A stretch of 44,915 nt of DNA from Bacillota bacterium. GTDB lineage: Bacteria; Bacillota; Sulfobacillia; Sulfobacillales; Sulfobacillaceae. This document shows, piece by piece, positions 42,028-44,915 of this stretch (its first letter is position 1; each line of letters begins with the position of its first letter). Both the position numbers and the translations under genes were made by a program. The stretch covers positions 1 through 44,915 of the forward strand of contig JAJZXX010000162.1 of the NCBI GenBank assembly GCA_021806205.1. Direction: 5' to 3'. Below the pieces are notes generated by a model. That model made no database searches and was not told the origin of the DNA. It saw nothing but the letters and a program-made list of their open reading frames with translations.

Positions 42028-42136
42028 TGCATCGATTGGGTCCCGCGCGGACGACTCCTGTGAACCCCGTCAGGCCCGGAAGGGAGCAGCGGTAAGCAGA
42101 ATGGTTGTGGCGCCGCGGGAGTGCCTGATCGGTGCA
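42028..42136 (+). ncRNA. ffs: Signal recognition particle RNA (short, bacterial type)
   Basis: The universally conserved domain IV is present: TGAACCCCGTCAGGCCCGG, then AAGGGAGCAGCGGTAAGC with the GGAA tetraloop and the asymmetric Ffh-binding loop. The outer helix closes by TGCATCGATTGGG and TCCCGCG pairing with CGCGGGA and CCTGATCGGTGCA, which gives the approximate ends. There is no Alu domain. A weak hairpin AGCC/GGCT with TATTTTTT (42136-42155) may terminate it. Its place just ahead of dnaX is common in Firmicutes. Confidence 0.92.
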
Positions 42137-42194
42137 GCCCTATGGCTTATTTTTTGGTGGTTGAGGCGTTACAATAGAGAGAAGGAGGTGCGAT

Positions 42195-43724
42195 ATGGCT
42201 CATCAGGCGTCATATCGCGTCTATCGTCCCCGCCGCTTCAGTGAGGTGCAAGGACAATCTCACACGGTGAAGACTCTTCAAGAAGCCGTCCGGCAGGGCC
42301 GTTTGACGCATGCGTACGTGTTCTCAGGGCCGAGGGGCACGGGCAAGACGAGCGTGGCGCGTATTTTAGCTAAGGCGGTCAACTGTGAGAACCTTGGGGC
42401 GGATGGCGACCCCTGCTTGAACTGCCCGTCCTGCCGAGCGTTGGAGCAAGGGAGCCATCTCGATGTGATTGAAATTGACGCGGCATCCAATCGTGGCATT
42501 GATGAGATCCGCGATATTAAAGAGCGGGTAACGCATCAAACTGCTATGAGTCCGTATAAGGTCTACATTATTGATGAGGCGCACATGCTGACGCCGGAGG
42601 CTTTTAATGCGTTTTTAAAGACTCTGGAGGAACCTTTACCCCACGTACTGTTTGTGTTGGCGACGACTGAGGCACAGAAATTGCCCGTCACGGTTCTCTC
42701 TAGGTGCCAGCGTTACGAATTTCAGCGACTCTCGGTTGCGATCATTGCTGACCGACTCCGGTTTGTGGCGCACGAAGAACACGTTGATGCAGAGCCTCAG
42801 GCGCTGGAGCTTTTGGCGGAGGCTGCCGATGGGGCACTCCGAGACGCCTTAAGTTTGTTCGATCAGGTCGTTGCCGCTGAAGGGCGTATCAGCACCCTGG
42901 GCGTCACGCGTGTGGCGGGCCTGGTGGGATTGCTGGAAACGCGCGAGTTGGTGGATGCTCTCTCCGGTGGTATTGAACAGGTCGTCACGGTATTGGGGGA
43001 GTTGCGCCAAAACGGAGTAGAAGACAAGTTAATTTTGCGGGCGTTGGCACGGACGTTCCGGGATATTCTTTTGTACCGGAGTGTGGGCGCGGAACTCTTT
43101 CCCGATTATCGACGTCAAGGATTGGCGGAAATGGATTCACTGTTGCCAAAAGACATCGATCCCGCGTGGTGGATTGATGCGGTTGACCAGCTCGCGACTG
43201 CGGAGACACGATTAAGGGGAGGATTCCCTCCGGATCTCGCGGTAGAATTAGTGTGCCTTAAAATCCAGCAACAGTTACACGCACCGGTATCATTGCGTCC
43301 AACCGGAGGGGGCCAGACGCCCGAACCGGTGTTGACATCGGACCCACATAGGCAGATTGCTCCTAAAGATCCCGAAGAGGCAGAGCCCCGCCCCCGTGAT
43401 TACCAGGAGGTACTCGCGATGGTAAAGCGGGAAAGGCCCAGCACCTATGCGTTATTCGAACGGACATCCGGGACCATTGACCAGGATGGCACGTTGATTG
43501 TGCACTTTGAGTTTCCCGCGCATCGTAAGCTGATGGATCAGCCGCATAATCGGGATGTCGTTGATAAGGCGATTAAATCCGTGTTTGGGGACGAGGCCCG
43601 GTATCGATTTGAAGATGATGTTGCCCAACCCGCCCAAAAACCCGATCAGGTGAAATCTCTGAAGAAATCTGTGCAAGAGTGGGTGGGCTCGGATGTGAGT
43701 CTAATCGGATTTGATCAAGAGTGA
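42195..43724 (+). CDS. dnaX: DNA polymerase III subunits gamma/tau
   Basis: A 509-residue clamp-loader ATPase. It has Walker A GPRGTGKTS, the zinc module with four cysteines (CENLGADGDPCLNCPSC), Walker B/DEAH-type DEAHML, the SRC arginine-finger motif (LSRCQRYEF) and sensor 2 (GALRDALSL). After ~residue 370 a shorter, less conserved C-terminal domain follows. No clear slippery frameshift site was identified. ATG 42195 follows AAGGAGGTG at ideal spacing. It heads the dnaX-ybaB-recR cluster. Confidence 0.95.
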   Translation: MAHQASYRVYRPRRFSEVQGQSHTVKTLQEAVRQGRLTHAYVFSGPRGTGKTSVARILAKAVNCENLGADGDPCLNCPSCRALEQGSHLDVIEIDAASNRGIDEIRDIKERVTHQTAMSPYKVYIIDEAHMLTPEAFNAFLKTLEEPLPHVLFVLATTEAQKLPVTVLSRCQRYEFQRLSVAIIADRLRFVAHEEHVDAEPQALELLAEAADGALRDALSLFDQVVAAEGRISTLGVTRVAGLVGLLETRELVDALSGGIEQVVTVLGELRQNGVEDKLILRALARTFRDILLYRSVGAELFPDYRRQGLAEMDSLLPKDIDPAWWIDAVDQLATAETRLRGGFPPDLAVELVCLKIQQQLHAPVSLRPTGGGQTPEPVLTSDPHRQIAPKDPEEAEPRPRDYQEVLAMVKRERPSTYALFERTSGTIDQDGTLIVHFEFPAHRKLMDQPHNRDVVDKAIKSVFGDEARYRFEDDVAQPAQKPDQVKSLKKSVQEWVGSDVSLIGFDQE

Positions 43725-43740
43725 GAGAGGATGAGTCGAC

Positions 43741-44070
43741 ATGGGTATGAACCCTCAGAACATGCAGAAGATGATGAAGCAAATGCAGAAAATGCAGGAT
43801 GACATGGTGCGTGTCCAGGAGGAACTGAAGCAGGAAAGCGTGGAGTCCGAATCTGGGGGTGTCGTCAAAGCCACCTTTAACGGGCATGGCGAAATACAGG
43901 CGATAACCATTGCACCCGAAGCGGTCGACCCCAACGACGTGGAAATGCTGCAAGACCTCATCTTGACGGCAGTTCGCGATGGGCAAGCCAAGGCGCAGGC
44001 GTTGGCAGCCGAACGCCTAGGCCGGGTCACGGGCAACCTCAATCTGCCGGGAATGCCGGGGGTTTTCTAA
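43741..44070 (+). CDS. ybaB: YbaB/EbfC nucleoid-associated protein
   Basis: A 109-residue dimeric DNA-binding protein. The Met/Gln/Lys-rich N-terminal helix (NPQNMQKMMKQMQKMQDDM), the central GGVVKATFNGHGEIQAITI and the C-terminal glycine/proline tail NLPGMPGVF are standard. It starts 16 bases after dnaX, and its TAA is immediately followed by the recR start codon. Confidence 0.94.
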   Translation: MGMNPQNMQKMMKQMQKMQDDMVRVQEELKQESVESESGGVVKATFNGHGEIQAITIAPEAVDPNDVEMLQDLILTAVRDGQAKAQALAAERLGRVTGNLNLPGMPGVF

Positions 44071-44667
44071 TTGCTCTATCCCGAACCTATTCAAGATCTG
44101 GTGTCTGAATTGGCCAAATTACCGGGCGTCGGCCCTAAAACGGCTCAGCGGTTGGCCTTCTTTTTGCTCAATATGCCGAAGGGTGAAGCAGAGCTTTTGG
44201 CCAGTGCCATTGTGAATGCGCGAACCCGCATCCGTTACTGTTCTTTATGCTTCAATTTTACCGATCACGATCCTTGTGGCATTTGCCGCAACACCTCGCG
44301 CGACCGAGACTGGATTATGGTGGTCGAGCATCCCAAAGATGTGGTCGCCATGGAAAAAACCCGAGAATTTAAGGGCCGATACCATGTCTTGCATGGAGCA
44401 ATTTCTCCCATGGAAGGTATTGGACCGGAAGAGATCAGGGTTCGAGAACTCATCGATCGGATTAGTCAGGAGACGCCGCGAGAAATCGTATTGGCCACCA
44501 GTTCCAGTTTGGAAGGCGAGGCAACCGCCCTCTATTTAGCGCGTCTATTGAGGCCCATGGGACTTAAAGTGACCCGCATCGCTCGGGGATTGCCCATGGG
44601 AGGAGACTTGGACTATACCGACGAAATGACGTTAGCCAAGGCGCTGGAAGGTCGGCAAGAGGCTTAG
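44071..44667 (+). CDS. recR: Recombination mediator RecR
   Basis: A 198-residue protein of RecFOR-dependent gap repair. Successive domains are the helix-hairpin-helix (LPGVGPKTAQRLAF), the four-Cys zinc finger (CSLCFNFTDHDPCGIC), the Toprim domain (IMVVEHPKDVVAMEKT) and the C-terminal Walker-like GLPMGGDLDYTDE. Translation starts at TTG 44071, directly after the ybaB stop, behind GGGGG. Homologues begin with YPEP at the same place, supporting this start. Confidence 0.94.
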   Translation: MLYPEPIQDLVSELAKLPGVGPKTAQRLAFFLLNMPKGEAELLASAIVNARTRIRYCSLCFNFTDHDPCGICRNTSRDRDWIMVVEHPKDVVAMEKTREFKGRYHVLHGAISPMEGIGPEEIRVRELIDRISQETPREIVLATSSSLEGEATALYLARLLRPMGLKVTRIARGLPMGGDLDYTDEMTLAKALEGRQEA

Positions 44668-44760
44668 CGGAAGGTTGGCCTAGACGGGGGCCCCTCGGCT
44701 GTCTTTCGTCATCAACCCTTCTGCTATCGTGTCGTTTTGCGTGGTGGCGAATAGATTAGT

Positions 44761-44784
44761 AAAAAAGAACCCCCATGCGGGGGT
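44761..44784 (-). terminator. Intrinsic terminator of the - strand gene at the window end
   Basis: CCCCC (44770-44774) and GGGGG (44779-44783) form a tight hairpin with a four-base loop, plus an outer A-T pair. On the - strand it is followed by TTCTTTTTT. It lies about 20 bases beyond the stop codon at 44805. Confidence 0.85.
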
Positions 44785-44804
44785 GTCCCAGCATACGCGC
44801 TAAA

Positions 44805-44915
44805 TTAAGAGAAATACCGCTTGTCGTAAAGGACTTTCGGCACGATATCGCGAAGTAATCGAACAACTTTCGTGATCGAGGTGACCGAGACATGAACAAA
44901 ACTTCCGCCTTCAGC
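44805..44915 (-). CDS. C-terminal end of an unidentified protein (cut by window)
   Basis: The last 36 codons of a - strand gene are open to the window edge and end at TAA 44805-44807: AEGGSFVHVSVTSITKVV then RLLRDIVPKVLYDKRYFS. The frame is credible because a strong terminator follows at the right distance. No family can be named from so short a piece. Confidence 0.6.
   Translation of the reverse strand, partial: AEGGSFVHVSVTSITKVVRLLRDIVPKVLYDKRYFS

Noticed and set aside
42195-43724. Programmed frameshift site making a short gamma form of dnaX
   Set aside because: No A-rich slippery heptamer with a downstream stem was found in the region where it would be expected.
1-44915. CRISPR array or classical defence system
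   Set aside because: No regularly spaced direct repeats and no cas, restriction-modification or toxin-antitoxin genes were seen.

Overview
The window looks like a chromosomal segment of a Gram-positive bacterium, most likely a thermoacidophilic Sulfobacillus-type Firmicute. This rests on the housekeeping block (tadA, tRNAs, a short SRP RNA, dnaX-ybaB-recR), a menaquinol-type haem-copper oxidase without CuA ligands, strong Firmicute-type ribosome binding sites and GTG/TTG starts. The genus is an inference.

Bases 601-31632, all on the + strand, form a large sugar-acid (aldonate/deoxyaldonate) catabolic island. It opens with a GntR/FCD regulator and holds an IclR regulator and a ribose-type ABC importer: two paralogous lipoprotein binding proteins, an ATPase fused to a permease, and a second permease. 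The enzymes include four enolase-superfamily acid-sugar dehydratases (one recognisable as L-fuconate dehydratase), two cyclase-family metal hydrolases, a zinc alcohol dehydrogenase and three SDRs (one KduD-like). There are also two UxaA-family proteins, two FAH-fold enzymes (one fused to a UxaA SAF domain) and an aldehyde dehydrogenase of the 2-oxoglutarate-semialdehyde type. A LarA-like nickel racemase/epimerase comes with its cofactor genes (larC-like, larB, second larC-like, larE). The inferred flow is: import, oxidation or lactone opening, Ni-dependent epimerisation, dehydration to 2-keto-3-deoxy acids, then either oxidation and hydrolysis (pyruvate + lactate) or dehydration and oxidation to 2-oxoglutarate. 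A KDPG aldolase, a KDG kinase and a LutC fragment at the distal end are decayed, so the Entner-Doudoroff-like exit has been lost here.

Bases 31633-32994 are a gene-poor scar. A qoxABCD quinol oxidase operon follows (32995-36947).

On the - strand (37229-40061) lie a small unknown gene, an unusual RluA-like/glutaredoxin fusion, and a geranylgeranyl-reductase-family flavoprotein. In the fusion an in-frame UGA sits exactly at the first active-site Cys position and is followed by a stem-loop of bacterial SECIS shape, so it is a candidate selenoprotein or a very specific nonsense mutant. From 40300 to the end there is a soluble histidine-kinase-like protein, tRNA-Arg(CCT), tadA overlapping tRNA-Ser(CGA), tRNA-Ser(GGA), SRP RNA, dnaX, ybaB and recR, then the 3' end of a - strand gene with its terminator.
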